The notes under the pieces were generated by a model. It saw only the letters and a program-made list of their open reading frames with translations. It was not told the DNA's origin and ran no database searches. Below are positions 25,701 through 33,305 of a DNA stretch of 33,305 bases, in pieces (within the stretch, counting starts at the first letter, position 1; each line of letters begins with the position of its first letter). The DNA comes from Bacillota bacterium. GTDB lineage: Bacteria > Bacillota > Clostridia > Oscillospirales > Oscillospiraceae. The DNA is taken from NCBI GenBank assembly GCA_029003235.1, contig JAQYBZ010000049.1:1-33305 (forward strand), read 5' to 3'. The translations under genes were made by a program, and so were the position numbers.

Positions 25701-27688
25701 TGCGCCTTCAAAAAGTACTCCTGATAATATGTTACACCGTTTATATCCCGGCTGATTTTCAGGCACATGGTGTTGCCCTCACCCGAAGCGCCGAGGAAGG
25801 TGGTGGTGGACTTATAGACACCGTCGGTCAGCGCCAGCGTCCGTGCGCCGTAGGCGGGATTCCAATAGCGGTAATCCGGATAATCGCCCGTGATCGTGCA
25901 GCCTGTGCCCGCGTCAGAAAGCGCCGCGAGGACACCGAAGGCAGTCTGGTTTGAGCCGACTCTGTAGACATAGGTGTGGGTTGACGGTTGGAACTCTCCG
26001 TCACTGCTGTAGGCTACATTTTTGGTCGGCCCCACATGGAGCGCACTCAGCCAGTCAGAGGTTTCAGGCGTGGGAGCGGAAAGGCGCAGAGCCTCCTGCG
26101 CGGTAAAATCGTCGCTTGTGTGATAGCAGGTATCCTTCGTCGCGACATAGGTATAGCGCTCACCCGGGATGAGCGAAAACACTGTGGCGGTTGCTTGCTG
26201 CGATTTGGGCGCGATTGAGGCACCTGCCTCATTATATACAGCCACAGAAACCCCCTGCGCATGGCTCACTGACACCTCGGCGGCGGCAACCTTTGTCACG
26301 TGGATGTTGTAGACCGTCCGCTGCTCGTTGGCGTGGGAGACCTCCACTGTGATCTCCCCGCTGTTTCCGCTGATCGGAACGGCTGCCGTCTTGCCGGGCA
26401 CGCCATTGATGGCAACGGAGGCATCAGCGCACAGTGGCGCAGCGTCCAGCTCCAGGATGTCCGAAACCGTCGTCACCTGATATTCCGCCACAGAAGCCGT
26501 AAAGGAGAGCGGGAGCTGCGTCCCGTCTCCGGTTACGGTCAGGGAAGCAAGGGTAGGCACTCTGACGATTTGCAACGGATAGCGCTGGTACTGCTCAAAC
26601 GCGCCATCTGCCTGCCGTGCCTCCAGCGCAAAGGCTGTGCCCTGTATACTGTTTTGCGGAATCAGTGCGGAGAGAACCGTCTGCTTGCTTTGCCATGTTC
26701 GACGCGCCGCCCCCGGCGTATCGGCCAGGTACACGCCGCAGGCGGTGGTATCCACGCCCGCGCCCGGCTCGATATAGGGGTAGAGATTGCCTGCAGCATA
26801 ATCCGGCACATAATAGACATTACCATCGCGCGGCGCGGCGTTCCACTGCTCGCCGCTGTTTATGCTCAGATCCACATTCGCAATCCAGGTGCCGGTGGGC
26901 AGGCTGACTGTCAGCGTTTGGTCTTCCGTCACCGTGACGCTGCCGCGTACATGGTTGATACCGCCGTCGGAGAGGTCGAATTGATAGCTTCCGGGGATCA
27001 GTGCAATCTCCGTCACCTGCTCTGCCTGACAGGTATTGCCGAAGCTCCCCGTAAACACGGCATTGACGGCCTTCCCTGTCTCGCTGCCCTGCGTAACAGA
27101 AAGCCGCAGTGTCACCGTATCGCCCAATAAATAGGCGGCGTAAGCGTCCATAGCCTCCTGCAGCGCCGCCCGAAGCATCTGAGCCTGCTCCGCTGTCGCG
27201 CCATAGAGACCGCTCAGTGCGTTTTTATATGCCTCCTGCGCGGCAGGATTGTTTCTCACTCCGTTCGTACTTGCGTTATACTCAGCCATAGCGCGAAGCA
27301 GGGCAAGATAGTTCGTGGAATACTGCTCCTGTGCGGAGGTAAAGCAGACGATGTTCACACTGTCAGCAGGGGCATCGAGATCATAGCCGCCTCCGTCGTA
27401 GAACAGGCAGTAGTTGTCTGCCACGCCGTCAATGGCGGCGACAAAGCCGGTTTCGATGCCCGTAAAGGTATGTTCGGAGTTTTGCAGCGCCGTGCGCACC
27501 GTGTCGCCGGCGGCGTAGGGCAGATACGCGGGCTCGACGACAGCCCCCTCCTGGGTCATGACCGCCAGCACAAATTGCCCGTCGTGCACTGCGCCGGAGG
27601 CCTGTGCCGGGATCGGCGCCCAGGACAGCACCATAGCCGCCAGCAGGCAGCAGGCCAAGACCCGTTGAATAGCCAAGCGTTTCATCAT
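22775..27688 (-). CDS. Large SLH-anchored surface protein: signal peptide, DUF4430-like, cadherin-like beta-sandwich domains, PQQ-like propeller, Ig-like domain, three SLH domains
   Basis: Start trimmed to MMKRLAIQ (GGAGGA upstream). 'YAAGDTVRTALQNSEHTFTGIETGFVAAIDGVADNYCLFYDGG' (DUF4430-like); 'DWSSFRGNAENNGVT...DRQTGEVLLSRPM' (PQQ-like); 'YEAGQTFDPAGLRVTAQYANGAEKEVT' (Ig-like); 'FDPDGVLTREQLATIFFRYT' (SLH). Confidence 0.88.
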   Translation of the reverse strand: MMKRLAIQRVLACCLLAAMVLSWAPIPAQASGAVHDGQFVLAVMTQEGAVVEPAYLPYAAGDTVRTALQNSEHTFTGIETGFVAAIDGVADNYCLFYDGGGYDLDAPADSVNIVCFTSAQEQYSTNYLALLRAMAEYNASTNGVRNNPAAQEAYKNALSGLYGATAEQAQMLRAALQEAMDAYAAYLLGDTVTLRLSVTQGSETGKAVNAVFTGSFGNTCQAEQVTEIALIPGSYQFDLSDGGINHVRGSVTVTEDQTLTVSLPTGTWIANVDLSINSGEQWNAAPRDGNVYYVPDYAAGNLYPYIEPGAGVDTTACGVYLADTPGAARRTWQSKQTVLSALIPQNSIQGTAFALEARQADGAFEQYQRYPLQIVRVPTLASLTVTGDGTQLPLSFTASVAEYQVTTVSDILELDAAPLCADASVAINGVPGKTAAVPISGNSGEITVEVSHANEQRTVYNIHVTKVAAAEVSVSHAQGVSVAVYNEAGASIAPKSQQATATVFSLIPGERYTYVATKDTCYHTSDDFTAQEALRLSAPTPETSDWLSALHVGPTKNVAYSSDGEFQPSTHTYVYRVGSNQTAFGVLAALSDAGTGCTITGDYPDYRYWNPAYGARTLALTDGVYKSTTTFLGASGEGNTMCLKISRDINGVTYYQEYFLKAQRLLQLNSLSFATEGQSLPLSQDFDKGILDYTVSVGQMQASVTAKVKLLHTSGGNDNAFTLTLTCGKNIQRLDYTALAVDAVQNVTLPLDPAQEVETITLTLARDGAISQTYTITVQKLPPVETVIEAAPADAVVFLTDDLTGARIWPDTNGRYLLNTNGTYTYCVTCYGYVSQTATFAAGEAQKAISVTLQKAAENRREELLQDGDWSSFRGNAENNGVTAARTPIIAEDTVLNWANKIGDGLSGGGVGSPILVGSVLYTYANDTVMKVDRQTGEVLLSRPMDHASSFSITPPAYGEGMIFVALANGAVQAFDAQTLESLWLYEDALGGQPNCPITYLDGYLYTGFWNSETKQANFVCLSVTDEDPAQDRERKSASWTYTAAGFYWAGACVSDGFLLVTTDDGAAGYTTEHGEILSLDTHTGCLLDRQTAPGTGDLRSSVCYDASTDAYYFTSKGGDFYRIAVNADGTFRADSLKRLHLRNGSDNAATPPMSTSTPVVYNGRAYIGVSGTSQFGAYSGHNITVIDLQSWRIAYTVPTQGYPQTSGLLTTAYEEETGCVYVYFIDNYTPGKLRVICDKAGQTEADPAWLTTETDVCAGQTRTLQTAYALFTPAGAQAQYAICSPIADQDGNLYFKNDSGYLMCVGSVITALTVEQTPEKTDYEAGQTFDPAGLRVTAQYANGAEKEVTQFVQFSQEPLTAEDTELTLTYCLGTYQQMYQNRGSESGVPYHVPTATVDLAVYPSHVWDSGTVTQAPTATQEGEKTYSCVLCGAIKTESIPASGACDGGTQCPSHGLSDVPLKAWYHNEVDYVIFHGLMFGTSATTFEPETPMTRAQLVTVLWRQAGCPSPTGNNPFCDLTASWYVDAVVWAAENSIVNGVGNSRFDPDGVLTREQLATIFFRYTKDYLRLDTSARAAFDRFADGTTASPWAQEALQWAVADGLIGGSNEGGRLFLAPLASATRAQVAAILMRFLEK

Positions 27689-27699
27689 ATTCCTCCAAA

Positions 27700-29925
27700 C
27701 TATAAGATTATACAACGGAACCACCGGGCGTAGATGCGCCGCAGCGGGTTTGTTTTCTTTTTCCATATGGCACAGACTGTCTCCAAAATACATAGCGCCT
27801 GCTGACGCTCCGCTTCGCCAGCCGGATGGTTGCTGAAGCTGAGCACGGCGGCAAACACCAGCGTGTCTGCCACGGGCGCGGCATCCTCCAGCTCCAGCAG
27901 CGACGCAATCTCCTCCGTCCGCTGCGTGAGCGGTACATTGCGTTCGGAAAGGCCGAGGCATTGCAGCACTGTCTGCGTATAGCGCAGGCAGTCCAGACTT
28001 GCCTGCCGCGCATCGCCGGAGGAAAAACTCCGGATTCGTTTTTTTAGCCGCCTGCGCATCAGAAGCGCCCGCAGCAGCGCAAGAGCCAGAACTAAAAGCG
28101 CCGTGCCGAAAAGAATCCAAAGCAGCGGCAGCCGGAATGCCCAACCCGTTTTTTCATGGTTCTGCTGTTGAATCTGGATCTCCTGCCGTTCGCTTTGCTC
28201 CGCTTGCGGGCTGTCCTGCGGTGGAACTGCCTCTGTCTGGGCGCTCCCGTCCGGCGGCAGCGCATAGATGATTTCATTTTTATGGTTGGGTGTTGTATCG
28301 AATGGAATCCAGCCCACGCCGTCCAAATAGATCTCCGTCCACGCCTGCGCGTTTTCCTGCGTCAACATGACGGCAGAACCCGCTTCCAAGCCCTCCGCCT
28401 CGTTGCCGGGGAGCAGATAACCCTCGACATAGCGGGCGGGAACGCCGCAGCAGCGCATCAGCAGCGTGGTAAGTGTGGCATACTGTACGCTGTAGCCGCG
28501 TGGGTTTACGGTCAGAAGATACTCCAAATAGGGCATATCGCCCTGCGCCGTCACAGTACTCTCGTCATAAGTCAGAGTCTGTTCCATCCAGTTTAGCACC
28601 AGCCCTCGTGCCTGTGCCGTTGGCAGCGCCTCAGAAGGGAGGGGAAACTGCGCAGCAAGCAGGGTGTAAGCATCGTCCGGAACGGAAAGGTATTGCGCGT
28701 ATACCCAGTCGCGGTATGCTGCTTCCGCGTCGGTATAGGCCCTATCTGCCTCGTTTTCGGCAAGCTGCGCCTGCACCAAATAGCTGTCAGTTACGTCAAA
28801 AAGGGCTCCCTCCAGAGTCTCGCCCGCAGCGCAGCCCTCCGTCAACAGGGCACGCGGCTCCAACACGATTTCGTCCGCGCCGTAAGGCACATAGGCGTAT
28901 GCACGGCAAGCATTCAGGATACGGAGGGAGAAGCGGTTCTCCGAAGTGCTTTGCAGCGCTTCTTCCAGTGCACCGCGCTGCGTGGCAGCAAAGAAACCGT
29001 TTTTCTGCAGGGCATACAGCAGCTTCGCCTCCCGCGCAACGGCAGCTTTGTCCGTCTCCTCCCAGCCCTGCGGCGTATAAACGCTTCCGACATAGCCGCG
29101 CAGGTAAGTTGCAGTCCATATCTCTGCCTGCAGCTCCAGTGCTGCCTCCTGCGAGGGCGTGAAAGCGCCCAGATGGTGAAAATCGCCCTCCGGCAGGGGA
29201 TTTTCTGCGGATTCATAGCGGATGCGGTGCAGCAGCGTGGTCAGCCATTGCCCGGCATCGGTCTGTGCGGTACTGCCCGTCAGGGCAGCAAGAGATGCAG
29301 CTACAAGCGCGAAAAGCACCAGCGCTGCAAGCATCGGCTTTCCGCCGCCCGAGGCAAGGCGCACAAACAGCAAAACTGTGCCTGTCATGTACAGTGCCAG
29401 CCACACAGTTCCCTCCAAATAACCGCACACGACAAGAAGAAGGACACCCAGCGCGCAGCAAACATGCGGAATGCCGCGCCAAGCCCGCATGGCTGCCGCC
29501 GTCAGACCGCCGAGCAAAACAGACATCAGTGCTGCCGTCAGACCGTTCATATCTGCGGAGGCATAGGGAAGAAAATAATTTCCGGTTTTTTCGGTCAGCA
29601 GTGTGCCAATGCCGTTGGCAATGGCGGCAAGCCCCTGCGTGAGTGCAGTCTGACCCACAAAGCAGAGCAGCACGCCCGATGCGCAAAGTGCGAGCAGCGT
29701 AATTCTCTGCCACTGCCGCCACCAGGAAAAACAGACGGCAAGCACCACTGCGCACAGCCCCAAAACCACCCAAAATTCGTGGATGGGGCAGATGTTTTGC
29801 ACCATGCCCCAAAGCCCAAGAAAGACCGGAACGGCTGCAATGAGGAGAGAAAGCCGTTCCCGCAATGGCTGCTCTGCACGGTCATTCCGTTTTGTCAAAT
29901 GCAGCGTTTGATCGTTCGATTTCAA
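27700..29925 (-). CDS. Transglutaminase-like membrane protein with substituted catalytic residues (pseudo-transglutaminase)
   Basis: N-terminal multi-TM region, TGase core 'RGYSVQYATLTTLLMRCCGVPARYVEGYL...ENAQAWTEIYLDGVGWIPFDTTPNHKNE', TM and cytoplasmic tail. Confidence 0.85.
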   Translation of the reverse strand: MKSNDQTLHLTKRNDRAEQPLRERLSLLIAAVPVFLGLWGMVQNICPIHEFWVVLGLCAVVLAVCFSWWRQWQRITLLALCASGVLLCFVGQTALTQGLAAIANGIGTLLTEKTGNYFLPYASADMNGLTAALMSVLLGGLTAAAMRAWRGIPHVCCALGVLLLVVCGYLEGTVWLALYMTGTVLLFVRLASGGGKPMLAALVLFALVAASLAALTGSTAQTDAGQWLTTLLHRIRYESAENPLPEGDFHHLGAFTPSQEAALELQAEIWTATYLRGYVGSVYTPQGWEETDKAAVAREAKLLYALQKNGFFAATQRGALEEALQSTSENRFSLRILNACRAYAYVPYGADEIVLEPRALLTEGCAAGETLEGALFDVTDSYLVQAQLAENEADRAYTDAEAAYRDWVYAQYLSVPDDAYTLLAAQFPLPSEALPTAQARGLVLNWMEQTLTYDESTVTAQGDMPYLEYLLTVNPRGYSVQYATLTTLLMRCCGVPARYVEGYLLPGNEAEGLEAGSAVMLTQENAQAWTEIYLDGVGWIPFDTTPNHKNEIIYALPPDGSAQTEAVPPQDSPQAEQSERQEIQIQQQNHEKTGWAFRLPLLWILFGTALLVLALALLRALLMRRRLKKRIRSFSSGDARQASLDCLRYTQTVLQCLGLSERNVPLTQRTEEIASLLELEDAAPVADTLVFAAVLSFSNHPAGEAERQQALCILETVCAIWKKKTNPLRRIYARWFRCIIL

Positions 29926-29932
29926 CGGATGC

Positions 29933-31015
29933 TCAACTCCAGCTCAGAATTCGCAGTGCCTGCGCCGCCGTTTCCGGTGTAAAGCACGCTTCACCCATGC
30001 CGCAAAGCAGCACCTTACAGGGTGCTGCCTGCAGGAAAGCCTCCTCCGGATATTGCGTGCCAAAAAACAGGATTCTCCCGGCGGTCGGGATGCCGCAGGT
30101 GCTGAGGTACAGGCTGCTGCCGCTTTCTCCGCGCACTGTGCGGGATTTCAAAAGCGCTGCGACGGCCTCAGGCAGCTCCTCCGCCGCACCGACAACGCGC
30201 ATTTGTATTGTATCATCGTTCCAGCACAGGCGAAACGGAAGGCCCAGTTCCGACAGCGCCTGCGCAACGGAGACCGCTGCCTCCATTATGGCATCCGCCT
30301 GCGCAGGCGGAATGCTTCCCCATGTCCGGTCGACAAACAAAAGCAGCGACTGATCCATGGGACAGGCCGCCTCACGCACCACGGGATGCCCCCGTTTGGA
30401 TGAAAGCTTCCAATGGATCTGACGGATGCTGTCGCCCGCTGTATAATCGCGGAGCTGATAGGTCTCGGTACGATCCTGCCCCTTCCGATCCTGCGCGTAT
30501 TCCCGGCAGTCCTCACACTGCGCGGGCGCAGAAGCCATGTTGATCTCCACAGGAAAGGTGTGCGGCATAATCATCACCCGCTTTTCCGGGCGGCAGGACA
30601 GCGGCACGGGAAGCACGCCGCACACGTCCCACAGCCGCACCTTTTGTATGCTGCACCGCAGGCAGCCGCAGAAGTCACTGCACAGCGCTACCGTCTGCTC
30701 CTTTTGCAGGAACATTTTTTCCTGCACACGCTCACCCGTTACGGAATTTTCTACGGTCAAGCACACGCTCACATTGCCGCAGGGCAAACATCCCCTTCCA
30801 CAGCGAACGGTCAATAAAACCGCTTTTCCCTTTTCCGTGACAGACACCGCCTCCATCCGGAGGCTGACCCGTTTGCGGGCAAACCACACAATTCCCCATG
30901 AAAGCAGCGGCAGCGCAAGCCACCCGCCGAGGCACGCATAAAGCGCTGCCGATGGCTGCAAGAGGCATCCGAGCAGCAGAAGTGCCGCAAAGCAAAGCCA
31001 TAAACCCCGTCTCAT
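29933..31015 (-). CDS. DUF58 domain-containing protein
   Basis: 'YQLRDYTAGDSIRQIHWKLSSKRGHPVVREA' is the DUF58 signature; two N-terminal TM segments; ATGA overlap with MoxR gene. Confidence 0.9.
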   Translation of the reverse strand: MRRGLWLCFAALLLLGCLLQPSAALYACLGGWLALPLLSWGIVWFARKRVSLRMEAVSVTEKGKAVLLTVRCGRGCLPCGNVSVCLTVENSVTGERVQEKMFLQKEQTVALCSDFCGCLRCSIQKVRLWDVCGVLPVPLSCRPEKRVMIMPHTFPVEINMASAPAQCEDCREYAQDRKGQDRTETYQLRDYTAGDSIRQIHWKLSSKRGHPVVREAACPMDQSLLLFVDRTWGSIPPAQADAIMEAAVSVAQALSELGLPFRLCWNDDTIQMRVVGAAEELPEAVAALLKSRTVRGESGSSLYLSTCGIPTAGRILFFGTQYPEEAFLQAAPCKVLLCGMGEACFTPETAAQALRILSWS

Positions 31016-31950
31016 TTTCTGCGCTCCGGAAGCTGCGGAACGGGAACTTTACGCAAAATCTCTTCCAGAATATCTTCCGCAGTGCAGTCATTCAAACGCG
31101 CCTTGGACGACAATAGCAGCCGATGGGCAAAGACACTCTTGACCAGCTCCCGCACATCCTCCGGCAGAACATAATCTCTTCCCTTGGTAAAGGCGTTTGC
31201 CTTTGCCGCCCGGCAAAGTGCCAGTGCGCCGCGCGGGCTGACGCCGAGCTGCACCATCGGGTGAACGCGCGTCGCTTCGGTGATTGCGGCGATGTCGTCG
31301 TAGACGGCATCAGAAACATAAGTGGTCTCCGCCGCAGCGATTGCCTCATTCAGCGCCTCCCGTATCATTACCGTCTGCACGGTGTCCAGCGGATCGGCGC
31401 CGTGTCGGTTTTTCAAAATATCTACTTGCTCCCTGCGATCGGGGTAGCCCATCGACAGCTTCATCAGGAAACGGTCGAGCTGAGAGTTGGGCAGATTCTG
31501 CGTTCCGGCGGAGCCAATGGGATTCTGCGTTGCCAGCACGACAAAGGGCGTGGGGAGCGTATGGGTTCTGCCGTCCACCGTCACACGCCCCTCCTCCATG
31601 GCCTCCAGAAGGGCGGACTGCGTCTTGGGGCTGGTGCGGTTGATCTCATCGGCAAGCAGCAGATTGGTCATGACCGCGCCCGCCTGATATTGCAACGCAC
31701 CGTCATGGAAGACGGAAAAGCCGGTAATGTCCGACGGCATGGTGTCCGGCGTGAACTGCACCCGCCGTACCTCCAGCCCAAGTGCCTTCGCAAAAGACAG
31801 AGCCATCGTGGTTTTTCCTACGCCCGGCACATCCTCCAAAAGCACATGACCCTGCGCCAGAACGGTGATCCATATTTTCTTGATCACATCGTCCTTGCCG
31901 ACGATGACCTTTTTGACCTCGCCAATCATTTTTTCGCTTACTTCGTACAT
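31012..31950 (-). CDS. MoxR-family AAA+ ATPase
   Basis: 'VLLEDVPGVGKTTMALSFAKALG', 'LLLADEINRTSPKTQSALLEAMEEGRVTVDG', 'VLATQNPIGSAGTQNLPNSQLDRFLMKLSMGYP'. Confidence 0.95.
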   Translation of the reverse strand: MYEVSEKMIGEVKKVIVGKDDVIKKIWITVLAQGHVLLEDVPGVGKTTMALSFAKALGLEVRRVQFTPDTMPSDITGFSVFHDGALQYQAGAVMTNLLLADEINRTSPKTQSALLEAMEEGRVTVDGRTHTLPTPFVVLATQNPIGSAGTQNLPNSQLDRFLMKLSMGYPDRREQVDILKNRHGADPLDTVQTVMIREALNEAIAAAETTYVSDAVYDDIAAITEATRVHPMVQLGVSPRGALALCRAAKANAFTKGRDYVLPEDVRELVKSVFAHRLLLSSKARLNDCTAEDILEEILRKVPVPQLPERRK

Positions 31951-33044
31951 TTCCTCTTTCCTTTCCATATCAGAAAGATCGCTGCGCATACAAGTACGGC
32001 CGCAAGGCCAAGCCCGCACCAAAGTGCGGGTTTCCCTGCTGTGCCGCCGTAGGGAGCCTCCTGAAGCTCCATATCCGAAAAATCATATAATCTGCCTTTG
32101 CCGTTGCCCATACGCTCCAGGGCACACAGGGCAAGCCCCGCCTGCTCCGTTGCAAGGAGGTTCGCCTCGTCTCCCAGCGTGTGGCAGAAGGCGCCCGTTT
32201 CCGTCCGATACAGCAGCAGCCCGTCCCAAGCGCTGCCGCCGTCCTTGACAAAACGGCTGTCTGTGCGTGGGTCGATACCAAGACTGCACAACGCGATGAT
32301 TACCTGTGCGCAGCTTTCCGCGCCGGGCGTTCCCCAGCATGCAAAATCGCCCCGCGCTGTCTGTACAGCGGAAAGATAGTCCAGCGCTTTGTCGATTGCT
32401 TCTTCGTACTGCGCTTGGTACGGCGCCAGTGCCTGCAATGCCATCGCGGTCATATCAACATCCGACTGCCCTGCGGCAAGGCCGAAGCCGCCGTCCGGCT
32501 CCTGGGCGGCAAGGATCGCCTCGACCATATCCTCCCGCTGAAACCGCGCACCGGCGGGCACGGGGTAGTCCCGCGCATCCAGCGTCAGCAGTGCGAAGAT
32601 CCAGCCGTTGAGTCCCTGTGTGCCAAGGCTGTCCGTCCTGTGCCAGTTGTAGGTTCCGTCGGCGATCAGGTCGATGGGACTGCCGGCAGCGTCCGTGCCG
32701 AAGCAGGTAGGATCCCCACCCAGCGCCAGAACGGTCAGGCTGATGCGGTGCCATTCCGTTGCCTTGAGGGGATCCAGCCCGCCCGTTTCGTTGTAGCGGG
32801 CGGACACCTCATCCTGAAGCCTGCCCAGATAGTCCTCCCTGTGCGCGGGGCTTCCGCTGCGCCCGACCAGAAGCGCTGCCCAGTCGGAAAGGGCGTCTCC
32901 GGCGACAAGCGTATCGGAGTGCAGCAGATCGTCTACGCCCAGAAGCTCATCCAGCGCGTCCACCGTTGTCGCTGCCGACGTCTGCGTTACAAGTGCGCAC
33001 ACGAGGTACAGCGCAAGCAATATTCTAAAGCAACGCTTTTTCAT
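31938..33044 (-). CDS. Secreted, C-terminally membrane-anchored prenyltransferase/squalene-oxidase-repeat (alpha/alpha toroid) protein
   Basis: Signal peptide at MKKRCFRILLALYLVCALVTQTSA; repeats 'ILAAQEPDGGFGLAAGQSDVDMTAMALQALA', 'ACWGTPGAESCAQVIIALCSLGIDP'; C-terminal TM 'LGLAAVLVCAAIFLIW' plus KGKRKCTK. Confidence 0.85.
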   Translation of the reverse strand: MKKRCFRILLALYLVCALVTQTSAATTVDALDELLGVDDLLHSDTLVAGDALSDWAALLVGRSGSPAHREDYLGRLQDEVSARYNETGGLDPLKATEWHRISLTVLALGGDPTCFGTDAAGSPIDLIADGTYNWHRTDSLGTQGLNGWIFALLTLDARDYPVPAGARFQREDMVEAILAAQEPDGGFGLAAGQSDVDMTAMALQALAPYQAQYEEAIDKALDYLSAVQTARGDFACWGTPGAESCAQVIIALCSLGIDPRTDSRFVKDGGSAWDGLLLYRTETGAFCHTLGDEANLLATEQAGLALCALERMGNGKGRLYDFSDMELQEAPYGGTAGKPALWCGLGLAAVLVCAAIFLIWKGKRKCTK

Positions 33045-33305
33045 GGTTTTTCCTCCGATCTGTGAGGGCGTCCGTCTCTGTTTCGAGAGGTGGCAGGGTC
33101 TCGCGCTTTTCTTCACCGCAGCGGGTACAGGTGTAATCGACCCAGCCGCCCTCCGCTTCCGTCGGCTCCTGCCGCCCGGTTTCGACAAAATCGTGGCCCA
33201 GCGGTGGCAGCTCCGTCGTCAGCTGCACATCACCGCAGACGGCGCACGTGCGCGCCAAGACGCCTGCCACCGGGCAGGTGGCCTCACGCAGCACACATTC
33301 CCCCC
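33025..33305 (-). CDS. C-terminal part of a protein truncated by the window edge, with CxxC-type Cys pairs
   Basis: 'CPVAGVLARTCAVCGDVQLTTELPPLGHDFVETGRQEPTEAEGGWVDYTCTRCGEEKRETLPPL' resembles repeats common in clostridial surface proteins; overlaps the downstream toroid gene start. Confidence 0.55.
   Translation of the reverse strand, partial: GECVLREATCPVAGVLARTCAVCGDVQLTTELPPLGHDFVETGRQEPTEAEGGWVDYTCTRCGEEKRETLPPLETETDALTDRRKNHEKALL

Noticed and set aside
28693-29982. 429-aa plus-strand ORF opposite the transglutaminase-like gene
   Set aside because: Antisense to a gene with recognisable TGase and TM regions; Cys/His/Gln-rich shadow composition.
1-33305. CRISPR arrays, tRNA genes, insertion sequences
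   Set aside because: No regularly spaced repeats, tRNA-like cloverleaf sequence or transposase-like translation was recognised by eye in this window.

Overview
The window looks like high-GC, Gram-positive anaerobe (Clostridia/Oscillospiraceae-like) chromosome; this taxonomic guess rests on gene content only. From left to right: (1) a 5S rRNA with its terminator; (2) a phosphodiester glycosidase (NAGPA-like) gene on the minus strand with its own promoter; (3) a compact 12.3-kb, all-minus-strand, PBSX-like contractile phage particle operon (2276-14540). It has small and large terminase, portal, protease, decoration, capsid, connectors, sheath, tube, chaperone, LysM/hub, gp25, baseplate J and tail protein I. 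It has no tape-measure gene (only a 91-aa Pro/Ala-rich ORF in that slot), no fibre, no lysis cassette, no integrase and no regulator; (4) an SDR oxidoreductase; (5) a probable yybP-ykoY (Mn2+) riboswitch with overlapping terminator, upstream of an ArsB/NhaD-like permease and an orphan PstB-like ATPase; (6) a DUF975-like membrane protein with zinc ribbon, preceded by a long structured 5' leader; (7) a DMT-family transporter with a perfect-consensus sigma70 promoter; (8) preT-preA (dihydropyrimidine dehydrogenase type); (9) a tightly coupled minus-strand surface operon: edge-truncated ORF, alpha/alpha-toroid protein, MoxR ATPase, DUF58, a transglutaminase-like protein lacking the catalytic Cys and His, and a ~1640-aa DUF4430/cadherin-like/PQQ-propeller/SLH protein. 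The most interesting items are the tape-measure-less, lysis-less phage particle operon and the MoxR/DUF58/pseudo-transglutaminase surface system. All family calls come from reading the translations by eye; no database search was run.
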